Source: Fibrobacter sp. UBA1313 (GTDB taxonomy: Bacteria; Fibrobacterota; Fibrobacteria; Fibrobacterales; Fibrobacteraceae). From it: DNA of 21,306 bases. Below, in pieces: positions 8,522-15,945 of this stretch; the first letter of the stretch is position 1, and each line of letters opens with the position of its first letter. A model generated the notes under the pieces. That model ran no database searches, was not told where the DNA came from, and saw only the letters and a list, made by a program, of their open reading frames with translations. A program made the position numbers and the translations under genes. The stretch is from the NCBI GenBank assembly GCA_002307115.1, contig DBTP01000145.1, forward strand, positions 1-21,306. Reading direction: 5' to 3'.

Positions 8522-9419
8522 GAACAATCTCCTGTGTCAAAACATCTTCTAAACTCGGCCTCTGGTGATCCATTCGCTCAATCGAAATTCCGCTTTTCAA
8601 ACAGAATGAAAGAAAACGATCCCTGGCCATTCCATCTTTACAAATCCACTCTTGCGGGTGCCCTGCACTGAGAACCCCTTCTGGTAAATCAGCGAGAGGA
8701 ATACTTTCCAAAGTATGCACATGATATTCCACGCCACAAGAGGCAGTAATCTCATCCACCGTCCCTTCGCGCACCACGCGGCCATCCACAATCATCGCCA
8801 CACGATGACTAATCGATTCCACATCGGAAAGTAAATGACTGGAATAGAAAATGGTCACACCCTCTTTGTTGAGGGAAAGAATCGCTTCACGCAAATCGCG
8901 CCGACCCATCGGATCCAAACCAGTCATCGGCTCATCTAAAATCAACAATTCTGGTTTACCAAGAATCGCTTGAGCAAGGCCTACGCGCTGCATCATCCCT
9001 TTAGAATAGGTCCGCAGACGCCGATCAATCCAGTCCTTATCCGCATTCACCATCGAAAGCGCCCAAGAGATACGGGAGTTTAGTTCCGCCCCCCAAAGAC
9101 CTACAAGGCGTCCATAAAACGTCAAGAGTTCGCGCCCTGTGAGATAATCGTAAAAGTAAGGTTGCTCTGGAGAATAGCCAAGACTTTGGCGACTTTTTAC
9201 ATCGCTCGGAGAAAAACCATTCACTAGCACTTTGCCACTATCTTTTCGTAAAAGCCCCGTAAGCACCTTGATCGTTGTCGATTTCCCAGCCCCATTAGGA
9301 CCAATGAAACCATAAATCATTCCTTGAGGCACATGGAGATCCACGCCCTTCAATGCCACTTTGGGAATCATTAAAAAGCCGCTACGATACGTCTTTTGAA
9401 GGCTCTCAATTTGAATCAT
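8508..9419 (-). CDS. ABC transporter ATP-binding protein (CcmA/NatA type)
   Basis: A 303-residue ABC ATPase with every catalytic motif intact: Walker A GPNGAGKST (40-48), Q-loop S-P-E-Q (83-86), signature Y-S-K-G-M (138-142), Walker B L-L-I-L-D-E-P (158-164) and H-loop His195. The C-terminal 80 residues are an accessory domain seen in NatA/GldA/CcmA-type proteins. In a cluster where both PilT-like partners have altered motifs, this is the only clearly competent ATPase. The ATG overlaps the stop of the small membrane protein gene (ATGA), and GGAG lies ten bases upstream. It almost certainly works with the overlapping permease. Confidence 0.93.
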   Translation of the reverse strand: MIQIESLQKTYRSGFLMIPKVALKGVDLHVPQGMIYGFIGPNGAGKSTTIKVLTGLLRKDSGKVLVNGFSPSDVKSRQSLGYSPEQPYFYDYLTGRELLTFYGRLVGLWGAELNSRISWALSMVNADKDWIDRRLRTYSKGMMQRVGLAQAILGKPELLILDEPMTGLDPMGRRDLREAILSLNKEGVTIFYSSHLLSDVESISHRVAMIVDGRVVREGTVDEITASCGVEYHVHTLESIPLADLPEGVLSAGHPQEWICKDGMARDRFLSFCLKSGISIERMDHQRPSLEDVLTQEIVRAES

Positions 9420-9649
9420 TTACGATCTTCTCCAGGACTCCTGGATTTACGATCTTGCCGATTGAACAAGTAGTACAACGCGGCTCCCGCAAAATAAAAA
9501 AGGACCCCTACATAGAAGACAGGATTCAAGGACTTCCCTTCCAATCCGGGGAAAAGATTGAAAACAAGACTGCCTCCAAAAAAATATACTAGCACCAAAA
9601 TCACACCAAGAACTCGCAAGGCATAAGTCAGAATAATTTTTTTATTCAT
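9416..9649 (-). CDS. Small two-helix membrane protein, hypothetical
   Basis: A 77-residue protein I do not recognise. It has two hydrophobic stretches (about residues 6-30 and 42-62) joined by a short loop with a Pro-Gly turn, then a charged, Arg/Lys/Asp-rich cytoplasmic-type tail. I chose the ATG at 9649, with GGAG six bases upstream, over an ATG 45 bases further out that lacks such a site and would add a hydrophobic extension. It is the first gene of the coupled ABC/PilT-like/patatin run, and its stop overlaps the ABC ATPase start. The coupling suggests a small subunit or assembly factor of that system. The last codons contain a 12-base direct repeat, so the DRK tripeptide occurs twice near the C-terminus. 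Confidence 0.7.
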   Translation of the reverse strand: MNKKIILTYALRVLGVILVLVYFFGGSLVFNLFPGLEGKSLNPVFYVGVLFYFAGAALYYLFNRQDRKSRSPGEDRK

Positions 9650-9766
9650 AAAACACTCCAAAATCAATAAAAACCATACCCATGAAAAATACACATTTAT
9701 GAGCCTAGGAAACCCGTTTAGCCATAAAATGATTCCCCGAAGACGAAAAGCATCCCCTTCAAATCA

Positions 9767-9796
9767 CAAAAAAAAGCGACCCTAAGACCGCTTTTC
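9767..9796 (-). terminator. Intrinsic terminator after the alaS-GGGPS operon
   Basis: Plus-strand arms 9772-9781 (AAAAGCGACC) and 9786-9795 (GACCGCTTTT) pair as a 10-bp stem with two G-U wobbles and a 4-base loop. On the minus strand the stem is followed by more T residues, 18 bases after the GGGPS stop. The plus strand also has a TTTTTA tract soon after, so it may stop transcription both ways. It separates the alaS unit from the ABC/PilT-like unit. Confidence 0.8.
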
Positions 9797-9813
9797 ATTT
9801 TTATTCAAATGAG

Positions 9814-10569
9814 TTACCCTTTTATGTGGATCGCCGCCGCAAATTCCTTAAGAAGTGCGGGGTCTTTGACTTTTTCCCAAAGGGTGCCCGTGACGATGAT
9901 CTGTGCTCCAGCGGCAACTCGTATGGCAGCGGTTTCCGGCTCACGGATACCACCACCGGTGATAATTGTGAGTTCCGTCGCTTTGCGTGTGTAAGCAATG
10001 TGTTCCACGGGGACAGGCGTTTCCGCACCGCTGCCCGCTTCTAAGTAGACATACCGCATGCCCATGAGTTCTGCTGCCACAGAATGCACCATGGAAAGTT
10101 TGGGTTTGTCCGCAGGGACTGGCATAGTACCGCTAATGAATTCGACTGCGGTGCGCTTTCCGCTGTTAATGAGCTGGTAGGCCGTGGGAATTGCTTCCAT
10201 GTGAAGCGCACGCACGAGAACGCCACCACGCGTCTGTTCATCAATCAGATAATTTGGATTGCGACCGCTCACGAGTGTCATGAAAAGAATCGCATCAAAG
10301 CCCGGAACCACCTGACTTGCACCACCGGGAAACAGAATAATCGGAAGTTTGACTTCGGCCTTAAGGGCGGCGACTTGAGCGGGCAACTTGAAGTTACCCA
10401 TAAATGAACCGCCGACGAGAAGTACATCCGCGCCGTTTTCTGCGGCAAGCGTCCCCGCCTTTAGAAGTGCAGAATCATCAGAGGCATCCGGGTCTAGGAG
10501 CACTGCGAAAAGAGCGCCACGACGTTCAATTTCAGCATTCAAGGCTGATTCTGTCTTTCCAATTTTCAT
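9814..10569 (-). CDS. Geranylgeranylglyceryl-phosphate synthase family protein (GGGPS/PcrB)
   Basis: A 251-residue TIM-barrel prenyltransferase. Family enzymes join an isoprenoid diphosphate to sn-glycerol-1-phosphate, the first ether-bond step of archaeal-type lipids. Motifs in order: L-D-P-D (25-28), G-G-S (53-55), F-P-G (80-82), S-G-R-N-P-N-Y-L-I (101-109), Y-L-E-A-G-S-G-A (175-182), G-G-G-I-R (205-209) and I-V-T-G-T (225-229). All are expected for phosphate and substrate binding, so it should be active. The length fits the bacterial/archaeal group II enzymes known from Bacteroidota and relatives rather than the shorter Bacillus PcrB. Chain length and final product cannot be read here, and no glycerol-1-phosphate dehydrogenase or second prenyltransferase is in the window. 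The ATG overlaps the alaS stop by four bases (ATGA), so the two are translated together. Confidence 0.9.
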   Translation of the reverse strand: MKIGKTESALNAEIERRGALFAVLLDPDASDDSALLKAGTLAAENGADVLLVGGSFMGNFKLPAQVAALKAEVKLPIILFPGGASQVVPGFDAILFMTLVSGRNPNYLIDEQTRGGVLVRALHMEAIPTAYQLINSGKRTAVEFISGTMPVPADKPKLSMVHSVAAELMGMRYVYLEAGSGAETPVPVEHIAYTRKATELTIITGGGIREPETAAIRVAAGAQIIVTGTLWEKVKDPALLKEFAAAIHIKG

Positions 10570-13205
10570 TGCGAAATTTTCTCCTGAATAAATCCAATCG
10601 CCGCCGCAAGCGCTGCCGAAATCTTCGCTGGCTCACGGGTTCCCGCTTGGGCACGGTCTGGACGTCCACCGCCCTTACCGCCCGCAATTTCCGCGAGGAG
10701 TTTCACCAATTCACCCGCTTTGAGGCCCTTGTCCTGAACGGACTTTTCCACAATCACAGCGATACTCCCGCTATCTTGGGTCTTGTTGCCGAGAACCACT
10801 GCCGAGCCCTTCGAAAGCTTTGCCTGAATACCATCGAGCAAGTCCTTAAACTTATCTTCAGCAATGTTCATTTCCTTGACATACAGGGAAATGCCGTTCA
10901 CATTCACTGCCTCTTTCAAAATGTCAGAGGCCGCCAAAGTCGCAAGTTCAAGCTTCACACTCGCCAAAGATTTCTCAAGAGTTTTCAAATTTTCAAAAGA
11001 ATTATCAATGCGTTCCAAAAGCGATTCATCTTTGCAGCGCAGGCGATCACGCAGGCCGGAAAGAATCGCCGTGGAATCCCGGAGAAGTTTCAGGGCACCA
11101 CGACCTGTCACGGCTTCAATGCGGCGCACTCCAGCACTCACACTGGTTTCGGCAAGAATTTTAACCATGCCGATTTCACCCGTATTCGAGGCATGCAAAC
11201 CACCACAAAGTTCCTTGGAAAAATCGCCCATGCTCACCACGCGTACATCATTCTCATACTTTTCGCCAAAGAGAGCCATGGCGCCTGTGGCCTGAGCATC
11301 CTCCAATTTCATCACCTTGGTGGTGATCGGAAGAGTGGCCATTACTTGGGCGTTAACCAAGTCTTCCACTTGAGCAATTTGTTCTGCGGTCATGCCACTG
11401 AAATGGCTGAAGTCAAAGCGAAGCCCTTCTGGAGCCACATGGCTACCTTGCTGAGCCACATGTGTGCCCAAAACTTCACGCAGTGCGGCCTGGAGCAAAT
11501 GCGTTGCCGAGTGATTGCGGCGCGTGTCCTTACGCAACTCATCATTCACAGTGGCAAAGAAAAGACCACCCATGGAAGCTTCCTCCACAGTGCCAACCAC
11601 CACTTTACCGCGATGAATCACCGTATCATTCACCTTGATCGTATCAAAAACAGAGATTTCAAGGCCATCGGAAACTAGCACGCCCTTCTCACCCACTTCA
11701 CCACCCATCTCGGCGTAAAAAGGAGTCGATTCAAGAACAATGGAAAGGATTCCTTTATCTTCTCGGTAGCGAAGCACTTTGGTTCCGCAACTGGAAAATT
11801 CATAACCCACAAAGCGCGTGGAGCCTTCGCTAAAAACGGTCCAACCTTCGGTACCCATGGTGTTGATGCCTTGCTTCTGCGCTCCGCGAGCACGGGTCTT
11901 CTGTTCTTCCATACATTTTTCAAAACCGGCTTCATCCGCAGTCAGGCCTTTTTCTTCGGCAAGAATCCGCGTCAAGTCCGGGGGGAAACCATAAGTATCG
12001 TACAGCACAAAAACTTTATCGCCCGGAACCACTTTGTTTGTACCCAGTTCGGCAACAATCTTATCAAAGCGATCAAGGCCCGCATCCAACGTGCGGATAA
12101 AACGATCTTCTTCGGAGCGGATCACTTCCGTTACAAAATCCCGGCGGGCGAGAATTTCTGGGAACGCATCGCCCATGGTGTCGGAAAGCACCTGTACCAA
12201 TTTGCAAAGGAACGGTTCCTTTTGGCCCAGAAGACGGGCAAAGCGACTCGCGCGGCGCAAAATGCGGCGGAGGACGTAACCGCGGCCATCGTTACTCGGC
12301 AATGCGCCATCGGCAATAGCAAACGAAACCGAGCGGAGATGATCCGCAATCACACGGTGCGGCGTACCAGCACTGCCCTGGTCATAAGGCACGCCGGAGA
12401 GTTCCGCAATCTTCTGAATAATCGGGGAGAAAACATCCGTGTCATAGTTACTGCGGACGCCTTGAAGAATCGCGCACACCCTTTCAAAGCCCATGCCCGT
12501 ATCCACGTTCTTCGCCTTGAGAGGAATCAGTTCCCCCGAGGAAATGCGTTCGTACTGCATGAACACATTGTTCCAGATTTCAATATAACGGTCGTTGGTT
12601 CCGTTCACACCTTTAATAGGATCGGCAAAAGTTTCTCTCTGAGTGGCAATATCGCCGCGGTCATAATGAATTTCAGTACAAGGACCACAGGGGCCAGTAT
12701 CGCCCATTTCCCAGAAGTTGCTCTTCGCATTGAATCGCATAATGCGTTCTTTCGGGAGATGGGAAACACGGTCCCAGATTTCGAACGCTTCATCATCATC
12801 TTCGAATACGGTCACAAACAAACGGTTCTTATCGAGCTTCCAGACTTCCGTGAGGAGTTCCCACGCCCAGGTGATGGCTTCTTCTTTGTAGTAATCCCCG
12901 AAAGACCAGTTGCCGAGCATTTCAAAAAACGTGTGGTGATAGGTATCTCTGCCTACTTCATCGAGGTCATTGTGCTTCCCAGAGACGCGAATGCATTTCT
13001 GGCTATTCACGGCCCGTTTTAAACCCCTCGCATTATCGCCCAAGAAAATCGCCTTAAACTGGTTCATTCCCGCATTGGTAAACATCAGTGTGGGATCATC
13101 CTGGGGCACCACCGGCGCACTGCGGACAAACGTGTGGTTTTTGGATTCAAAAAATTTGATAAAAGATTCGCGGACTTGCGCAGAGGTTTTAGGCGTTTCG
13201 GACAT
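10566..13205 (-). CDS. alaS: Alanyl-tRNA synthetase
   Basis: A full-length 879-residue class II synthetase that charges tRNA-Ala in the cytoplasm. The N-terminal catalytic domain begins with the family pattern and has D-P-T-L-M-F-T-N-A-G-M-N-Q-F-K (37-51). A conserved glycine/arginine-rich helix region lies at 306-323. The editing domain carries its zinc-binding set HSATH (565-569) and C-G-G-L-H (667-671), where the usual form is CGGTH. The C-Ala domain ends with G-G-G-R-P-D-x-A-Q-A-G near residue 850. The start agrees with the family, yet no Shine-Dalgarno precedes it: the upstream bases are AT-rich, with TATAAT three bases from the ATG. It is followed by the coupled GGGPS gene. Confidence 0.97.
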   Translation of the reverse strand: MSETPKTSAQVRESFIKFFESKNHTFVRSAPVVPQDDPTLMFTNAGMNQFKAIFLGDNARGLKRAVNSQKCIRVSGKHNDLDEVGRDTYHHTFFEMLGNWSFGDYYKEEAITWAWELLTEVWKLDKNRLFVTVFEDDDEAFEIWDRVSHLPKERIMRFNAKSNFWEMGDTGPCGPCTEIHYDRGDIATQRETFADPIKGVNGTNDRYIEIWNNVFMQYERISSGELIPLKAKNVDTGMGFERVCAILQGVRSNYDTDVFSPIIQKIAELSGVPYDQGSAGTPHRVIADHLRSVSFAIADGALPSNDGRGYVLRRILRRASRFARLLGQKEPFLCKLVQVLSDTMGDAFPEILARRDFVTEVIRSEEDRFIRTLDAGLDRFDKIVAELGTNKVVPGDKVFVLYDTYGFPPDLTRILAEEKGLTADEAGFEKCMEEQKTRARGAQKQGINTMGTEGWTVFSEGSTRFVGYEFSSCGTKVLRYREDKGILSIVLESTPFYAEMGGEVGEKGVLVSDGLEISVFDTIKVNDTVIHRGKVVVGTVEEASMGGLFFATVNDELRKDTRRNHSATHLLQAALREVLGTHVAQQGSHVAPEGLRFDFSHFSGMTAEQIAQVEDLVNAQVMATLPITTKVMKLEDAQATGAMALFGEKYENDVRVVSMGDFSKELCGGLHASNTGEIGMVKILAETSVSAGVRRIEAVTGRGALKLLRDSTAILSGLRDRLRCKDESLLERIDNSFENLKTLEKSLASVKLELATLAASDILKEAVNVNGISLYVKEMNIAEDKFKDLLDGIQAKLSKGSAVVLGNKTQDSGSIAVIVEKSVQDKGLKAGELVKLLAEIAGGKGGGRPDRAQAGTREPAKISAALAAAIGFIQEKISQ

Positions 13206-13406
13206 GATATTATAAATGTATTCAGGTTAAAGTTGAGAACAAAGTTTAATGGTTCGCAATTTAGGAAAATTAAGCAGCCTCTTTAAGGGATCAATTATCA
13301 ACGGGCCCATTCCGGCCAGTAACCAAGGCCTTTTTTCCTTTCCGCTCAATGGATCGAGAGTTGTAGAGAAGCGGTGACCAGTCTCACTGCCTTCGTCTGA
13401 TTACAC

Positions 13407-14213
13407 TCAATTCTTGACACACCGCAACGAAAACCCTTTTGCCTTAGCGTAGTAGCTCGAGTTCACATAAGCGCTGAGGTAGCCCATGATCCAGTAGTAC
13501 GCATACGTGGAACTATAGGCCGTAGCCGACCACCAAAAGCCGTAGTTGCCAACGTTGTAGAAGACCGACCCGTCGTAGCTGCCACCTGGCAGAGCGGAAA
13601 AGCCATAGGCATCCGTTCCAGTATTAGTTGACCAAAGACTACTGTTTACCTTTAACTGAGCCCCTGCACTGGCACCAACGTAAACCTCCAGCACCGTCCA
13701 CTCTGCACTACTGGGAACATGCCAACCACTGGGGCAAATGCCATGAACCCCCGATGGGTTGATGTCACTCGAAGCGGAACCCGCCATCACTGTACTCCAA
13801 TCGTAAAGACGGCCATAAGTGGCACAGTTACTCGCTAGATTATTGTAGCACCAAGAATTTCCACTACTAGGCGTGTAATTCAAATTTTCTGCCATCCAAG
13901 TTTGAGCGCCAATCACCACGGTTTTGTAAGTCTGATTATCCCGCGTATCGGTTAGAGAACCGTAGGATATCGCTGCGTTAAACCAGTCCTTCGTAACAGA
14001 GGATGAAGAGGGCATCACACTGGACGAGGATGGGATTGACGACGATGAGGATGAATTCAATACCCCAACTGACGAACTTGAGGACCTGGTAGTCGAAGAA
14101 GAACTATCCCCTTCCGGTTCCGTACTATTGTTCCCGCTATCCCCGCCGCACGCCACGAAAATCAGGGCAATCGCCACCATACCAAGAAATACTATCCGTT
14201 GTTTTTGTTTCAT
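13407..14213 (-). CDS. FISUMP-domain lipoprotein with serine-rich linker
   Basis: A 268-residue exported lipoprotein. The signal peptide ends in a lipobox (L-I-F-V-A-C, lipidated Cys22). Residues 27-75 are a low-complexity tether with several runs of five or six serines. The rest is one FISUMP-type domain, named after the major paralogous family of Fibrobacter succinogenes: it has W-M-A-E-N-L-N, G-R-L-Y-D-W, C-P-S-G-W-H-V-P-S-x-x-E-W and a final aromatic-rich half ending in S-L-R-C-V-K-N. Four cysteines in the domain could form disulfides. Such proteins are thought to be surface displayed; their function is unknown. AAGGAG lies close before the ATG. A sigma-70-like promoter is found about 55-80 bases upstream. 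Confidence 0.9.
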   Translation of the reverse strand: MKQKQRIVFLGMVAIALIFVACGGDSGNNSTEPEGDSSSSTTRSSSSSVGVLNSSSSSSIPSSSSVMPSSSSVTKDWFNAAISYGSLTDTRDNQTYKTVVIGAQTWMAENLNYTPSSGNSWCYNNLASNCATYGRLYDWSTVMAGSASSDINPSGVHGICPSGWHVPSSAEWTVLEVYVGASAGAQLKVNSSLWSTNTGTDAYGFSALPGGSYDGSVFYNVGNYGFWWSATAYSSTYAYYWIMGYLSAYVNSSYYAKAKGFSLRCVKN

Positions 14214-14266
14214 TTTTTTGCTCCTTACCTTTAATCTTCGGCGATTCTAAAACTATTATGATCTTC

Positions 14267-14295
14267 AAAATAGCACTTCTGGGAGAGATTGTAAA
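14267..14295 (-). promoter_or_regulatory. Sigma-70-like promoter for the FISUMP lipoprotein gene
   Basis: On the minus strand TTTACA (14295-14290, five of six matches to the -35 consensus) and TATTTT (14272-14267, four of six to the -10) are exactly 17 bases apart. Transcription would begin near 14260, leaving a leader of about 47 bases. The inverted repeat 14295-14336 abuts the -35 box. This is a match by eye to the general consensus, not lineage-specific evidence. Confidence 0.4.
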
Positions 14296-14336
14296 CAACC
14301 GATGGCTTCACCTTGTCCCAAAGCAAACTCGGTTGT
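14295..14336. repeat. Inverted repeat, 8-bp arms, between the dehydrogenase and FISUMP genes
   Basis: ACAACCGA (14295-14302) and TCGGTTGT (14329-14336) are perfect inverted copies with 26 bases between. GCTT/AAGC inside can extend the fold. On the minus strand the element lies about 75 bases after the dehydrogenase stop and directly upstream of the FISUMP promoter. It could be a weak terminator or an operator; only a short TTT follows. Confidence 0.4.
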
Positions 14337-14410
14337 GTGATGCTCACTCGGCATGGGGTTCATCTTTTTTCACCAAATCTTTTCACAGATAACCCATTTT
14401 TAGAGGTTCC

Positions 14411-15595
14411 CTAACATAAATCCATAGGCAACGCCAGCCGATAAATCGCTTCCGCATCCGAGGGTCCCAGTTTCACAAAACCACCCATTTTATGCTTTTC
14501 AGAAAGTCCTAAAGTGGCGACCATTTTCGGAATATCCTCTTCCTTCGCTCCTAGCTCCGCAAAATTCGAAGGCATCCCGATAGACTTCAAAAAAGCGCGG
14601 AACCTAGAAATGCCCTCGACCGCCGTAATCTCGGGATTCGCAAAATTCATGTCACAGTCCCAGACGCGCACCGCAAACTGAGCAAAACGCGGAACATCAT
14701 GAGACATCACATACTGCATCCAAGCAGGCATCATCACGGCAAGTCCCGCGCCATGAGCCACATCGTACAACGCGGATAGTTCATGTTCCAAACCATGACT
14801 ACTCCAATCCTGAGCACGGCCCACTCCGCACAAATTATTGTGAGCCACCATACCCGCCCACATAATGTTCGCCCGCGCCTCATAATTTTCAAGGTTGGCG
14901 ATCACTTTAGGAGCTTCCGTAATGACCGCTTTTAAAATGCCTTCACACAGGCGATCCGTAGTTTCCACGTCCCGGGTGTTCGTAAAATAGCGTTCACACA
15001 CATGCGCCATAATGTCCGTGATGCCGCACGCCGTCGCATAGGCCGGAAGCGTACAGGTGAACTGCGGGTTCATAATAGAGAACCGGGGACGGAGCGCATC
15101 GCCGCTCGCCGCTCTTTTGAGCATTCCTTTTTCTAACGTAATCACCGAATCCCCAGAACCCTCGCTCCCTGCCGCAGCAATGGTGAGCACAGTGCCCACA
15201 GGCAATGCTTTTTCGACGGGCTTTCCACTGTAAAAATCCCAGAAATCCCCTTCATAAGGCACGCCCGCAGCAATCGCCTTGGAAGAATCGATCACCGATC
15301 CGCCACCAACGGCAAGGATAAAATCCACCTTTTCCTTCCGGCAAAGTTCAATGCCTTCGTAGACTAGGCCACTTCTGGGATTGGGTCTTGCACCCGCAAG
15401 TTCCACAAAAGGGACTCCTGCCTCGCGAAGCGAATGGGTCACAGCCTCCCACACCCCATTTTTCTTAATGGAGCCACCGCCAGAGTGAAGCAGAACCTTG
15501 GTGCCACCAAAACGCCGTACCATTTCACCCACTTTTTTTTCACTGTCTTTGCCAAAAGAAAAGTACGTTGGCGAATAAAAACTGAAATTTTCCAT
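14411..15595 (-). CDS. Iron-containing alcohol dehydrogenase (butanol dehydrogenase/YqhD-like)
   Basis: A 394-residue cytoplasmic group III NAD(P)-dependent alcohol dehydrogenase. Such enzymes reduce aldehydes to alcohols or the reverse. The N-terminal nucleotide-binding half has G-G-G-S (97-100) followed by V-I-D-S-S-K. The C-terminal half carries the metal site: Asp194 and His198 in G-I-T-D-I-M-A-H, His267 in S-S-H-G-L-E-H, and His281 in D-V-A-H-G-A-G-L. All four ligands are present, so it should be active. Substrate is unknown; the closest pattern is BdhA/YqhD, which prefer NADPH, but cofactor choice is an inference. The ATG at 15595 follows GGAGG by seven bases; a TTG six bases upstream is less likely. 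It is divergent from cstA. Confidence 0.93.
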   Translation of the reverse strand: MENFSFYSPTYFSFGKDSEKKVGEMVRRFGGTKVLLHSGGGSIKKNGVWEAVTHSLREAGVPFVELAGARPNPRSGLVYEGIELCRKEKVDFILAVGGGSVIDSSKAIAAGVPYEGDFWDFYSGKPVEKALPVGTVLTIAAAGSEGSGDSVITLEKGMLKRAASGDALRPRFSIMNPQFTCTLPAYATACGITDIMAHVCERYFTNTRDVETTDRLCEGILKAVITEAPKVIANLENYEARANIMWAGMVAHNNLCGVGRAQDWSSHGLEHELSALYDVAHGAGLAVMMPAWMQYVMSHDVPRFAQFAVRVWDCDMNFANPEITAVEGISRFRAFLKSIGMPSNFAELGAKEEDIPKMVATLGLSEKHKMGGFVKLGPSDAEAIYRLALPMDLC

Positions 15596-15601
15596 GAACA
15601 A

Positions 15602-15945
15602 ACCTCCAAAAATGGAATCCCAACTTCCAACTTATCTTTTTCAGGTAGCCAAGAAGGTGAAATCTTTTAAAATTTGTACAGGATGCCTCTAAAAATTGGT
15701 TTGCAGGAATGAATTTTTAGAGGGATCCAATATCCTGTGGAACAAATGTCCTTACAGGTGCGAATGATGAGAGCGTCTCAGGAAATGACGGTCCTGTTGC
15801 AGGCAAATCGTGACGAGGCCAAACCAGAGGAATAACACAGAATAGATGATTTTTGCAATTCTGAAGGATCTCTTCTGGCAAAGTGCGTCATGAATAGTCG
15901 CAGACATTTATTTCAAAAGACATTATCCATGTATCAGAGGCTAAA
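15602..15945. other. Divergent intergenic region between the dehydrogenase and cstA
   Basis: These 344 bases hold no convincing gene. They contain a long inverted repeat (15681-15728), a tandem CCAACTT pair (15619-15632), a 6-bp inverted pair CAGAAT/ATTCTG around 15840-15870, and a 29-codon reading frame (15746-15835) that I do not consider proven. Promoters for both divergent genes must lie here, but I see no strong -35/-10 pair. Confidence 0.6.
15681..15728. repeat. Long inverted repeat upstream of cstA
   Basis: CCTCTAAAAATT (15686-15697) and AATTTTTAGAGG (15712-15723) are perfect 12-bp inverted copies around a 14-base loop. After one G/G mismatch the pairing resumes with GGAT (15681-15684) and ATCC (15725-15728), so 16 of 17 positions match. 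No U-run follows on either strand and the flanking genes diverge, so a simple terminator is unlikely. It could be an operator, an mRNA leader structure or a small mobile-element remnant. Confidence 0.7.

Noticed and set aside
10404..11678. 424-codon open frame on the plus strand
   Set aside because: Entirely antisense to the GGGPS and alaS genes, no recognisable domain, no Shine-Dalgarno; a shadow of the strong alaS codon bias.
11871..13022. 383-codon open frame on the plus strand
   Set aside because: Antisense to alaS, with low-complexity composition (many Phe, His and Arg) typical of a shadow frame.
13206..13406. Possible gene or terminator between the FISUMP gene and alaS
   Set aside because: No frame of useful length. 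Only weak GGCC and CCGCT/AGCGG pairings with no U-run, so I did not call a terminator.
14030..14110. Short-period repeat resembling a tandem array
   Set aside because: These are serine codons of the lipoprotein linker (GAT/GAC/GAG on the plus strand); explained by the protein tether.
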